In this document: positions 45,838 through 53,916 of the stretch, piece after piece
Position numbering within the stretch: position 1 is the stretch's first letter
Layout: each line of letters opens with the position of its first letter
From: Polaribacter sp. BM10
GTDB taxonomy: Bacteria > Bacteroidota > Bacteroidia > Flavobacteriales > Flavobacteriaceae
Length of the DNA stretch: 64,000 nucleotides
Assembly (NCBI RefSeq): GCF_002005425.1
Contig: NZ_CP019704.1
Location: 1,446,001-1,510,000 of the forward strand
Reading direction: 5' to 3'
Made by a program: the position numbers and the translations under genes
Notes under the pieces: generated by a model
The model's database searches: none
What the model was told of the DNA's origin: nothing
The model's input: only the letters and a program-made list of their open reading frames with translations

Positions 45838-46625
45838 GCTAAAATTGGTTCTTTTTTACTTTCTAATTTTTGCTTCACTGCCGTCCATAAATTAATTCTT
45901 ACCTGTAAGGCTCTTTTTGCAACATCTAAAACATCTTGCCATTTTGTGTTATCGTCTCCACATAATTCTTCTATCATTTGCAAAGACAACGGTCCGTGTT
46001 CATCACCATCTAACTCTATATGTCTTTCTAAGTAATAGGTAAAATTATCAAAAGTAACATTTTCCTTTGAAGAAGTTTCTTCTACTATTTTTAAGAACAT
46101 ATCTGGTATAATATCTTCTCTACCATAAGTAAAAGAAGCAGCAATTTTATGTGTTTCTTTAGAGTTTATAATATTAAAAGTAAAATTTACAAACTCTTTT
46201 ACAGCATCTGATATAGAAACTAGTTCTAAGGATTTTTTTACAGTTGATCCTTCTTGAATACTTTGTAAGAATGTTTTTATAGGAGAAGTGTCTGCTCTAA
46301 ATTCTTTCATAGCATCAACATACATTTCAAAATGACTTTTGAAAACGCCATCTTTATTTATATCGCTCTCTTCTGCTAATGTAATTTCATTTATAAAACG
46401 AACAAGATTTGTGTTCTTTTTTGGTAACCACGGTAAAGAAACAGAAGTTAAATTAATTTGTAAAGCTTTTAAAAGCGACATAAAATCCCAAACAGCAAAA
46501 ACATGGCTTTCCATAAAAAACTTAATATCTTCTATAGAACTAAGTGTTTTATATAAATCGTGCTCTCTTAATTTAATTCTTAAGGGCATTAATTCTGTTT
46601 CTATAAACTTTAAATTAGAATTCAT
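45834..46625 (-). CDS. DUF3050 protein (heme-oxygenase-like fold) inside the trp operon
   Basis: 263 aa, mostly helical. It matches DUF3050: SIEDIKFFMESHVFAVWDFMSLLKALQ at the N-terminus, ITLAEESD in the middle, and TYYLERHIELDGDEHGPLS with paired acidic/His residues near the end. This layout resembles heme-oxygenase-like proteins, some of which bind two irons, but a metal site is not proven. It overlaps trpB by 1 nt (TAATG) and trpA by 4 nt, so it is translated with them. The biochemical role is unknown; the context suggests indole or tryptophan metabolism. Confidence 0.75.
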   Translation of the reverse strand: MNSNLKFIETELMPLRIKLREHDLYKTLSSIEDIKFFMESHVFAVWDFMSLLKALQINLTSVSLPWLPKKNTNLVRFINEITLAEESDINKDGVFKSHFEMYVDAMKEFRADTSPIKTFLQSIQEGSTVKKSLELVSISDAVKEFVNFTFNIINSKETHKIAASFTYGREDIIPDMFLKIVEETSSKENVTFDNFTYYLERHIELDGDEHGPLSLQMIEELCGDDNTKWQDVLDVAKRALQVRINLWTAVKQKLESKKEPILA

Positions 46626-47809
46626 TATTCTTTTAAATGTTTTATATAAGTTTCTAAATCTTTATCTCCTCTTCCAGATAAATTAATTACTACAACTTGA
46701 TTTTCTTTAAACTCAATTTTTGGTAAAACTGCCAAAGCATGTGCCGTTTCTAAAGCAGGAATAATTCCTTCAATTTTTGTCAATTCATATGCAGCTTCTA
46801 ACGCTTCTGCATCTGTAGCATTCATAAATTTAGCTCTTTTACTTTCATATAAAAAAGCATGTAATGGCCCAACTCCTGGATAATCTAAACCTGCAGAAAT
46901 CGAATACGGCTCTACAATTTGCCCATAATCATCTTGCATTAAAATAGTTTTACTTCCGTGAATAATACCTACTTCACCAAGTTGAGAAGTGGCGGCACTT
47001 TCACCAGAATTAACGCCTAAACCAGCAGCTTCTACAGCAATTAATTCTACTTCGTTTTCATCCATATAATGGTAAAATGCTCCGGCAGCATTAGAACCTC
47101 CACCAACACAAGCAATAATTGTATCAGGATTTTCTTTACCTGTTTTTTCTTTTAATTGCCATTTCATTTCTTCAGAAATTACAGCTTGTAAACGCGCAAC
47201 CATATCTGGATGTGGATGCGGACCAACCACAGATCCAATTAAATAAAATGTTTCTGGATTCTGAATCCAATATCTTATTGCTTCATTGGTTGCATCTTTT
47301 AGTGTTTTACTTCCGCTAGTTGCTGCCACAACTTTGGCACCTAACATTTTCATTCTAGCAACGTTTGGCGCTTGCCTTTCGATATCTTTTTCGCCCATAA
47401 AAACTGTACAATCTAAGCCCATTAAAGCACAGACAGTTGCTGTTGCAACACCATGTTGTCCGGCACCAGTTTCTGCAATAATTTTAGTTTTACCTAATTT
47501 TTGTGCAATTAAAATTTGACCAATTGTATTATTTACTTTATGAGCACCCGTATGGTTTAAATCTTCTCTTTTTAAATAAATATGAGCTGCATATTTTTCT
47601 GATAAACGTTTAGCATAATACAAAGGCGTAGGTCTACCAACATAATCTTTAAGTAAAGATTTATATTCGTCTTGAAACTCTTTAGATTCGATAATTTGAA
47701 TATAATTATCTTCTAACTCCTTTACATTAGGATACAACAATTCTGGTATAAATGCACCTCCAAACTGTCCGAAATATCCATTTTTATCTGGTTGAAACTT
47801 TGATTTCAT
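46625..47809 (-). CDS. trpB: Tryptophan synthase beta chain
   Basis: 394 aa from ATG 47809, which directly follows the trpF stop with a 1-nt gap (TAA-T-ATG). The longer frame to 47842 would extend into trpF and does not match the family. PLP-dependent; condenses indole with serine. Motifs: [37 protein letters not shown] with the PLP lysine, [20 protein letters not shown] for phosphate binding, and NLSGRGDKD. The DUF3050 gene follows with a 1-nt overlap. Confidence 0.96.
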   Translation of the reverse strand: MKSKFQPDKNGYFGQFGGAFIPELLYPNVKELEDNYIQIIESKEFQDEYKSLLKDYVGRPTPLYYAKRLSEKYAAHIYLKREDLNHTGAHKVNNTIGQILIAQKLGKTKIIAETGAGQHGVATATVCALMGLDCTVFMGEKDIERQAPNVARMKMLGAKVVAATSGSKTLKDATNEAIRYWIQNPETFYLIGSVVGPHPHPDMVARLQAVISEEMKWQLKEKTGKENPDTIIACVGGGSNAAGAFYHYMDENEVELIAVEAAGLGVNSGESAATSQLGEVGIIHGSKTILMQDDYGQIVEPYSISAGLDYPGVGPLHAFLYESKRAKFMNATDAEALEAAYELTKIEGIIPALETAHALAVLPKIEFKENQVVVINLSGRGDKDLETYIKHLKE

Positions 47810-47810
47810 A

Positions 47811-48500
47811 TTATATTTTGTTCTTGAAGCTTTTAACTTCATTAATATTTTTTAATCCTGGTTCTATTTCAAATTTACTATTTACATCTAAGCCATAAAT
47901 AGGTAAATTAGATTTTGCTATTATTTGTACTTGTTCTAAATCACTTAAACCAATACCACCGCTTAAAAAGAAAGGCTTATCAAAAGGGTATTTTTCTAAA
48001 ACAGACCAATCAAATTTTGTACCATTACCACCTCTTTCTTTCCCTTTTGTATCAAATAAAAAGAAATCTACAACGTCTAAATATGGTTTTAAAACATTAA
48101 AATCAAAAATGTCTTTAATTCCGAAAACTTTTATAATTTCAACTTCATTTTTTGAAATATAATGCTGATTTTTTTTCTTTTTAATCTGCTTATTTTCATC
48201 AATAAACAAGAGCCTTCTTTCTGCTAATTGTTTTTTTAATTCGATAATATAGTCTACGGATTCATCACCATGTAATTGAACTGCATCTAATCGATATTCT
48301 TCTACCAAAGAAATTACAATCTCGATATATTCATTTACAAAAACACCAGTTTTTTTTATAGAATTAGAAAATTCGGGAATAATACCTTCAAAATTTCTTT
48401 TTGATTTTTCGTAGAAAATAAAACCCATGTAATCTGGATTTACATCAGCCAATTGCTGAATATTTTCTGTAAACTTCATTCCGCAAACTTTCAGTTTCAT
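47811..48500 (-). CDS. trpF: Phosphoribosylanthranilate isomerase
   Basis: 229 aa. TIM barrel for the third step after anthranilate. The catalytic Cys is in KVCGMK (residues 4-9) and the catalytic Asp in LLFDTKG-like [26 protein letters not shown] and LSGGIG complete the family pattern. Encoded 2 nt after trpC in the operon. Confidence 0.94.
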   Translation of the reverse strand: MKLKVCGMKFTENIQQLADVNPDYMGFIFYEKSKRNFEGIIPEFSNSIKKTGVFVNEYIEIVISLVEEYRLDAVQLHGDESVDYIIELKKQLAERRLLFIDENKQIKKKKNQHYISKNEVEIIKVFGIKDIFDFNVLKPYLDVVDFFLFDTKGKERGGNGTKFDWSVLEKYPFDKPFFLSGGIGLSDLEQVQIIAKSNLPIYGLDVNSKFEIEPGLKNINEVKSFKNKI

Positions 48501-48502
48501 AA

Positions 48503-49291
48503 CTATCTAATTTGACTGATAAATTCTTGACAAGCTTCTCCTGGATTTTCTGTTTTCATGAAATTTTCTCCAATCAAAAAACCTTGAAAACCAAATTCTT
48601 TTAATCCTGTAATAATTTTTGGATCAGAAATACCACTTTCAGAAACTTTTAAACAGGTATCTGGTATTTGGCTAGAAAGTTTAATAGAGTGATCTAAATC
48701 TACTTCAAACGTCTTTAAATTTCTATTATTAATACCTATAATTTTATTGTCTAAATCGTTAATTTTATCTAAATCTTCTTGCGTATGTACTTCATATAAA
48801 ACTTCCAATCCTAAATCTGTTGCTAAATTTCCGTAGTTTTTAAGTTCTGTTGCAGTTAAACAAGAAGCTATTAAAAGAATTACATCTGCACCAATTGCTT
48901 TTGCCTCTACAATTTGAAAACCATCAACAATAAAATCTTTTCTAAGAATGGGTTTTTGCTGATTGATTACTCTTGCCTCCATTAAATCTGCCATCGTACC
49001 ACCAAAAAAAGAAGTATCTGTTAAGATAGATTGCGCTGCAACATTTGCATCTAAATACCCATTGGTAACCTCTGCAATTGTAGCTTTATCGTTTATAATT
49101 CCTTTTGACGGAGATTGACGTTTGTACTCTGCAATAATACCTGTAGAACCAACTTCTAATAACGATTTTTTTAATGAAAAAACAGTTCTACCAAAATTAG
49201 GACTTTCTACTAATTTCTTTACTGGAATTTCTGCTTTAATCTTAGCAATTTCCTTCTTTTTAAATGCGATTATTTTATCTAAAATTGTCAT
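48503..49291 (-). CDS. trpC: Indole-3-glycerol phosphate synthase
   Basis: 262 aa. TIM barrel converting CdRP to indole-3-glycerol phosphate. Motifs: IIAEYKRQSPSKG (catalytic Lys region), SILTDTSFFGG, PILRKDFIVD, DVILLIA, VLYEVHTQED, IIGINNRNLKTFEVD and VSESGIS. The small membrane protein gene sits 60 nt upstream of it in the operon. Confidence 0.96.
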   Translation of the reverse strand: MTILDKIIAFKKKEIAKIKAEIPVKKLVESPNFGRTVFSLKKSLLEVGSTGIIAEYKRQSPSKGIINDKATIAEVTNGYLDANVAAQSILTDTSFFGGTMADLMEARVINQQKPILRKDFIVDGFQIVEAKAIGADVILLIASCLTATELKNYGNLATDLGLEVLYEVHTQEDLDKINDLDNKIIGINNRNLKTFEVDLDHSIKLSSQIPDTCLKVSESGISDPKIITGLKEFGFQGFLIGENFMKTENPGEACQEFISQIR

Positions 49292-49351
49292 TATTCTTAT
49301 TAATTTATGCTAAATATAATTACTACTTAAATTATATTTAAAAAACTTTTA

Positions 49352-49519
49352 TTACCTATTCAAATTATTTCTATATCTAAGAAAAAAATAAACAATTAAC
49401 CCAACAATTAACCCAACAGCTGCTTGCTTAAATAATTCTTTTGTCTGAATACCTATTGCCAAACCAATAAATAAAAAACCAGGTACAATTAGAAATAAGT
49501 TCTTTTTCTTTTTTGCCAT
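49352..49519 (-). CDS. Small membrane protein (55 aa) in the trp operon
   Basis: ATG 49519 to TAA 49352. A Lys-rich start (MAKKKKN) is followed by two hydrophobic helices, LFLIVPGFLFIGLAIGI and AAVGLIVGLIVYFFL, and a basic tail. A perfect 12-nt tandem duplication (49391-49414) codes the repeated GLIV. It lies between trpD (23 nt) and trpC (60 nt) on the same strand, so it should be co-transcribed. No family recognised; the sequence suggests only a two-helix inner-membrane protein with the basic ends in the cytoplasm. Confidence 0.65.
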   Translation of the reverse strand: MAKKKKNLFLIVPGFLFIGLAIGIQTKELFKQAAVGLIVGLIVYFFLRYRNNLNR

Positions 49520-49542
49520 TATTTTTATTAAAAATATAAATG

Positions 49543-50532
49543 CTAAATACTAATTAATTTTTCTAATGTTTGTTTTGCTTTTAAACCAAATAATGATTGT
49601 TTGGCTTCTTCAAAAGCAGTTTCAAATGATTTTGTTTCATCAACAATTGTTAAAGCAAATGCTGCGTTTGTTAAAACTACTTTGTTTTGAGATTCAGTTC
49701 CGTTTCCGTCTAAAATAGTTTTAAAGATTTTTGCTGCATCTGCAACAGAGTTCCCTCCAAATATTTCTGATTGTTGTATTCTTTTCTGACCTAAATCTTC
49801 TGGATTAATTAATTGCTCTCCGTTTTTAGTAAACAATTTAAATCCGCTAGTTAATGATATTTCATCATAACCATCAAGCGCATGAATAATACCGTAATTG
49901 ATGTTTTCTTCTTGTAAAATATAATTATACAAACGTGCAACTTCTAAATTAAATGTACCCAACATGTGGTTTTTTGGTGAACTCGGATTTACCAAAGGCC
50001 CTAACATATTAAAAAACGTTTTTAATTTTAACGCCTTTCTTGTTGGTCCAACAGCTTTCATTGCTGGATGAAATTTAGGTGCATGTAAAAAACATATATT
50101 TGCTTTTTCTAAATGTTCTTTTAAAACATTTTCATCATTTGTAAAATTATAACCAAAACTTTCTAACATATCTGAAGAACCAGATTGAGAAGAAACCGAG
50201 TAATTACCGTGTTTTGCTACTTTTTGTCCTGCACCTGCAACTATAAACGATGTTAAGGTAGATATATTAAATGTATCTTTTCCGTCTCCGCCTGTACCTA
50301 CAATATCAATCGTATTAAAGTCAGAAAAATCTACTTTAATAGACAATTCTTTTAATGCATCTCTAAAACCCGATAATTCGTTTACGGTGATTGGTCGCAT
50401 CATAAAAACCGTCATAAATGAAGCCAAATGGGCATCATTATATTTTTCTGATGCAATATCTATCAGAATTTGTTTGGCTTCAGATTTAGACAATCTCTCG
50501 TGATTGTATAATTTGTTTAAAATTGCTTTCAT
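49543..50532 (-). CDS. trpD: Anthranilate phosphoribosyltransferase
   Basis: 329 aa. Transfers phosphoribose to anthranilate. Motifs: VGTGGDGKDTFNIST (PRPP binding), KHGNYSVSSQSGSSDMLE, FLHAPKFHPAMKAVGPTRK and FNMLGPLVNPS. Its start overlaps the trpG stop by one base (TAATG). Confidence 0.96.
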   Translation of the reverse strand: MKAILNKLYNHERLSKSEAKQILIDIASEKYNDAHLASFMTVFMMRPITVNELSGFRDALKELSIKVDFSDFNTIDIVGTGGDGKDTFNISTLTSFIVAGAGQKVAKHGNYSVSSQSGSSDMLESFGYNFTNDENVLKEHLEKANICFLHAPKFHPAMKAVGPTRKALKLKTFFNMLGPLVNPSSPKNHMLGTFNLEVARLYNYILQEENINYGIIHALDGYDEISLTSGFKLFTKNGEQLINPEDLGQKRIQQSEIFGGNSVADAAKIFKTILDGNGTESQNKVVLTNAAFALTIVDETKSFETAFEEAKQSLFGLKAKQTLEKLISI

Positions 50533-51107
50533 TACGAATTTGCATTGATAAAATTAGTAACCAACTGCTCGCCAACATCTGTTAAAATAGATTCTGGATG
50601 AAATTGAACAGCAGAAATAGGATATACAGCATGTTCAATTGCTTGTATTAAGCCATCTTCATCTCTAGCAGTTACTTTTAATTCTTCTGGAAAACCTTCA
50701 TCCGTTGCTGCCCAAGAATGATAACGTGCTGCTAAAAATGTTTCTGAGACGTCTTTAAAAATAGTCGCATTTTTATCTGTTACTTTCATTTCTGTTGCTA
50801 CTCCATGAAAAACATCATTAAGGTTGATAATTTTACCACCAAAAACCTCGGTTATTGCTTGTAAACCTAAACAAACTCCAAAAATTGGTTTTACACCAGC
50901 ATATGTTTTAATTACTTCTTTTAAGACACCAGCTTCATCAGGAATTCCTGGTCCTGGAGATAGCATAATCATATCATAATTTGCAACATCTGCAATACTT
51001 ATTTCATCGTTTCTAAAAACTGCAGGAAATTTTCCTGTAATTTTTTCTACCATATGAACTAAGTTATAGGTAAACGAATCGTAATTGTCTAATATTAATA
51101 TTTTCAT
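50532..51107 (-). CDS. trpG: Anthranilate synthase component II (glutamine amidotransferase)
   Basis: 191 aa class I amidotransferase. Nucleophile Cys79 in FGVCLGLQA, and the His-Glu pair in AVQFHPESILT. Supplies ammonia from glutamine to TrpE. The 167-nt gap upstream to trpE is unusual for this tight operon and holds a hairpin and a palindromic element. PabA function is a possible additional role, but the operon position favours TrpG. Confidence 0.94.
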   Translation of the reverse strand: MKILILDNYDSFTYNLVHMVEKITGKFPAVFRNDEISIADVANYDMIMLSPGPGIPDEAGVLKEVIKTYAGVKPIFGVCLGLQAITEVFGGKIINLNDVFHGVATEMKVTDKNATIFKDVSETFLAARYHSWAATDEGFPEELKVTARDEDGLIQAIEHAVYPISAVQFHPESILTDVGEQLVTNFINANS

Positions 51108-51137
51108 ATTCTTTTGTTGTGTAATCGTTTAATTGTG

Positions 51138-51161
51138 GATTTGTTTAATTGTAAACAAATC
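51138..51161. repeat. Perfect inverted repeat in the trpE-trpG gap
   Basis: GATTTGTTT (51138-51146), 6-nt loop, AAACAAATC (51153-51161). A weak, AT-rich hairpin in the operon gap, with no T-run long enough to act as a terminator. It may set transcript stability. Confidence 0.5.
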
Positions 51162-51181
51162 TTTATTAAAATTATCAATCT

Positions 51182-51261
51182 GCGTTAGGGATTGAATGGT
51201 CTGTTTGAGCTCTTTTTTGTTTTTCTCAAAAAAAGCGAGTAATGAAAGCCCGTTAAAACGC
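51182..51261. repeat. REP-like palindromic element between trpE and trpG
   Basis: An 80-nt imperfect palindrome with outer arms GCGTT (51182-51186) and AACGC (51257-51261), inner GGG/CCC and a T-rich/A-rich centre. It includes a GC-rich end like those of palindromic repeats dispersed in Flavobacteriaceae genomes (from memory, not checked). I see no other copy in this window. Confidence 0.5.
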
Positions 51262-51274
51262 TCAAATAAATACC

Positions 51275-52666
51275 TTATATATTTTCTGCTAAAAACAAAG
51301 CTTTTTTTAACGCTGCTAATTTATTATTTACTTCTTGTAACTCTTTTTCTTCATCAGAATGAATTACGATTCCTGCACCTGCTTGGTAATACAACACATT
51401 GTTTTTACTTACAAAACTACGAATTGCAATTGCCAAATTTACAGAACCGTCTAAACCTATAATACCAACTGCACCACCATAAAATCCACGAGATTGGTTC
51501 TCATAAGTGTCTATTAACTGCATTGCTTTGTATTTTGGTGCACCACTTAAAGTTCCTGCCGGAAAAGTATCGCCAACAATTTCTATAGGGTTTCCTTTTA
51601 ATTGCCCAGAAACTGTAGAAACTAAATGAATAACGTGACTAAAATACTGTACTTCTTTAAAAACCTCTACTTCTACTTTATCTGCATGTTTACTTAAATC
51701 GTTACGTGCCAAATCTACCAACATAACGTGTTCTGCAGTTTCTTTTTTATCTGCAGATAATTTTTTACCTAATTGAATATCTTTTGCCATATCGCCAGTT
51801 CTTCTAAAAGTACCGGCTATTGGATTAATGGTTGCTTTACCCGCAGAAATTTTAATTTGCGCTTCTGGTGAAGAACCCATTAATTTAAAAGAACCATAAT
51901 CAAAATAAAATAAATATGGCGACGGATTGATAGAACGTAAAGCTCTATACACATTAAACTCGTCTCCTTTAAATTTTTGTTGAAATTGACGTGATAAAAC
52001 TAATTGAAAAACGTCTCCTCTTTTACAATGAAATTTTGCTTTTTTAACATACTCTATGAACTCTTCGCCTTTTACATTCGAAGTTTCATCTCCAACAATT
52101 TCGAAACTTTGTGTATTAAAAGTTTGTGCATCTATAATTGTTTGGATTTCTTTTATTCTAGACTCAGAACCTTCTTCAATATTTTCAATCAATGTCATTT
52201 CATCATTAAAATGATTGATTGCAATAATAAATCTGTAAAAACTATATTGCATTAATGGTATTGCAGATGGCGCTTCTTTAACACTTAAATCTATGTTTTC
52301 GAAATATTGTACAGAGTCGTAAGTTGTATAACCATACAAACCATTAAATGATTTTAATTCTGCCGGACAGTCTAAATCGATTGCTTTGCTATAATTCTCA
52401 AAAATCGCATTAAAACCTCTACCAATTTCTTTACTAGCTAATTCTTCTCCTTTATGAGAAAATTTCAAATGATGGTTCTCTGCTTTTATAGTTACAACAG
52501 GCTCTATAGCTATAAAAGAAAAACTTTCTTCTTTACTATGATAGTCTGAACTTTCTAATAAAAGTGTATTTGCGTATGTATCTCTAAAACGTAAATACAA
52601 ACCTACAGGTGTTATTGTATCTGCAATTTTTGTCTTAAAAGTAGTCTTAAATTGTATTTTCTTCAT
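51275..52666 (-). CDS. trpE: Anthranilate synthase component I
   Basis: 463 aa chorismate-binding enzyme, first step of tryptophan synthesis. The N-terminal LLESS motif (residues 36-40) is the tryptophan feedback site. The chorismate domain has FQLVLSRQF, INPSPYLFYFDYG, GSSPE, NPIAGTFRRTGD, EHVMLVDLARNDL, THVIHLVSTVSG-like SHVIHLVSTVSG, and GAPKYKAMQLI. First structural gene of the operon, about 225 nt downstream of the promoter, behind a Trp leader peptide and attenuator. Confidence 0.95.
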   Translation of the reverse strand: MKKIQFKTTFKTKIADTITPVGLYLRFRDTYANTLLLESSDYHSKEESFSFIAIEPVVTIKAENHHLKFSHKGEELASKEIGRGFNAIFENYSKAIDLDCPAELKSFNGLYGYTTYDSVQYFENIDLSVKEAPSAIPLMQYSFYRFIIAINHFNDEMTLIENIEEGSESRIKEIQTIIDAQTFNTQSFEIVGDETSNVKGEEFIEYVKKAKFHCKRGDVFQLVLSRQFQQKFKGDEFNVYRALRSINPSPYLFYFDYGSFKLMGSSPEAQIKISAGKATINPIAGTFRRTGDMAKDIQLGKKLSADKKETAEHVMLVDLARNDLSKHADKVEVEVFKEVQYFSHVIHLVSTVSGQLKGNPIEIVGDTFPAGTLSGAPKYKAMQLIDTYENQSRGFYGGAVGIIGLDGSVNLAIAIRSFVSKNNVLYYQAGAGIVIHSDEEKELQEVNNKLAALKKALFLAENI

Positions 52667-52771
52667 ATTGATAATATGTAATTGCCTCGTAAAATTTACG
52701 GTAACAATTTGTTTATTTAAAGAGAAATAAATGTTTTATTAACTTCTCGAAATGATGCTTAATAAAAAGCG

Positions 52772-52800
52772 AAAAGGCTTATCGTGAGATAAGCCTTTTT
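52772..52800 (-). terminator. trp attenuator terminator
   Basis: On the - strand, GGCTTATC and GATAAGCC form an 8-bp stem with a TCAC loop (plus coordinates 52776-52795), extended by A and T flanks, then TTTTCGCTTTTT. It lies after the Trp leader peptide and before trpE. The loop and 5' arm sequence TCTCAC (plus 52784-52789) can instead pair with GTGAGA of the leader (plus 52828-52833), giving an antiterminator. Confidence 0.85.
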
Positions 52801-52836
52801 TATTATGTTATATACATATAGGTTTCTTCTCACTTA

Positions 52837-52884
52837 TTAGATAAGAGAGTTCCACCACCATGTATTGTTTGTGTTATTTTTCAT
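52837..52884 (-). CDS. trpL: Tryptophan leader peptide TrpL
   Basis: Fifteen-codon ORF: MKNNTNNTWWWNSLI, then TAA. Three consecutive Trp codons (plus 52852-52860) form the sensor. The ATG is only about 8 nt beyond the promoter's -7 box, so it is nearly leaderless. A ribosome stalled at the Trp codons would cover the CTTATC segment and free the downstream GTGAGA segment to form the antiterminator. When tryptophan is plentiful the ribosome completes the peptide and the terminator forms. Confidence 0.92.
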   Translation of the reverse strand: MKNNTNNTWWWNSLI

Positions 52885-52892
52885 ACTTGCAA

Positions 52893-52923
52893 CAAAAATA
52901 AGATAGAATTTTAAAATAAGCAA
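52893..52923 (-). promoter_or_regulatory. trp operon promoter
   Basis: On the - strand, TTG (plus 52921-52923), 20-nt spacer, TATTTTTG (plus 52893-52900): a full match to the Bacteroidota primary sigma promoter, positioned just before the leader peptide. Confidence 0.85.
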
Positions 52924-52965
52924 CCTTTATTATGTTTTTGTTTTTCTTATTAAACCTAAAACTTA

Positions 52966-53757
52966 TTACTCTTTATTTTTTTTTAAGAATGTTTTACTTT
53001 TTTGGTTTAAGATTTCTAGTAATTCTATTTCATTTCCATAATTTAATAGCTTAAAATCAAATGTATCATCTTCTACAAACCTTACAAACTCTTCTACCCT
53101 ATGTTCTGGTATGTTAAAGTTATTTATTAAAAAATTAGAGGCTAAATAATATTTTATAGCTTTTACAGGAACCTCTGGTATACCAGCTTCTTTTTTGTTT
53201 TTTACTTCTGATCTAAATAAAGGGATTAATAATTGATCTACAACGTTTACAATATTTAATCCATCTACAAGCGTTTGTTTAGGATAATGCATTTTATCAA
53301 CCTCAACATTCTTTATTGTAGTTAATTCTGCATTTCTTTTCGCTCCAAAATAAATAACATCTTTTTTCTCTGTAAACCTATTCGTAATCTCTACATCCGT
53401 TTGAAAGTTACCGGTTAATTTTCTAGTAGAAACTATAATCTCATCTAATTTATTAATTTCTTCTAACAAAAAAATAGTAACTTTTCTTGATGTTAATATA
53501 TCTGAATTAATAGTAAAATCGAAATCTTGATATTCTAGAGCTCTAACTTTTATACTATCGTTTTCTCCAACTAATAAATCAAACTCACCTATTTCATTTG
53601 AAACTGCACCTTTCTTTGTTGAAGAATTAAAAATTGTTATTCCTTCTAAATCATTTCCTTCAACAATAATCTTCCCTTTAATATTCCTACGAATGGTTTC
53701 TTGAGAAAATGAATGTACGCTTAAAAACAAAAAAATTAATGCTCCTATTTTTTTCAT
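52966..53757 (-). CDS. Carboxypeptidase-like regulatory domain protein
   Basis: 263 aa from ATG 53757, beginning a signal peptide (ends HSFSQ). Residues ~28-110 form a CarboxypepD_reg-like beta-sandwich (IKGKIIVEGNDLEGITIFNSSTKKGAVSNEIGEFDLLV). The remaining helical and polar region is unassigned and contains VDGLNIVNVVDQLLIPLF. Probably periplasmic or envelope-associated; many Flavobacteriia carry stand-alone relatives with no known role. Not part of the trp operon, which starts at 52923 with its own promoter. Confidence 0.7.
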   Translation of the reverse strand: MKKIGALIFLFLSVHSFSQETIRRNIKGKIIVEGNDLEGITIFNSSTKKGAVSNEIGEFDLLVGENDSIKVRALEYQDFDFTINSDILTSRKVTIFLLEEINKLDEIIVSTRKLTGNFQTDVEITNRFTEKKDVIYFGAKRNAELTTIKNVEVDKMHYPKQTLVDGLNIVNVVDQLLIPLFRSEVKNKKEAGIPEVPVKAIKYYLASNFLINNFNIPEHRVEEFVRFVEDDTFDFKLLNYGNEIELLEILNQKSKTFLKKNKE

Positions 53758-53916
53758 AGACAACTGTTTTTACGGGCTTTATTTAAAACTGTTAATTATG
53801 TTTAAATATACGTAAAAAAAGCTAAACAAAATAAAATTATTTTACTATTTTTTTTCTTGTTTTGGCAACTATTAATAAATGAATACAAGAACGATTCTAG
53901 AAAAACCAAAATCTTA

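Noticed and set aside
51196-51462. 88-aa rightward frame over the trpE end and gap
   Set aside because: Lies mostly antisense to trpE and within the palindromic element; low-complexity composition.
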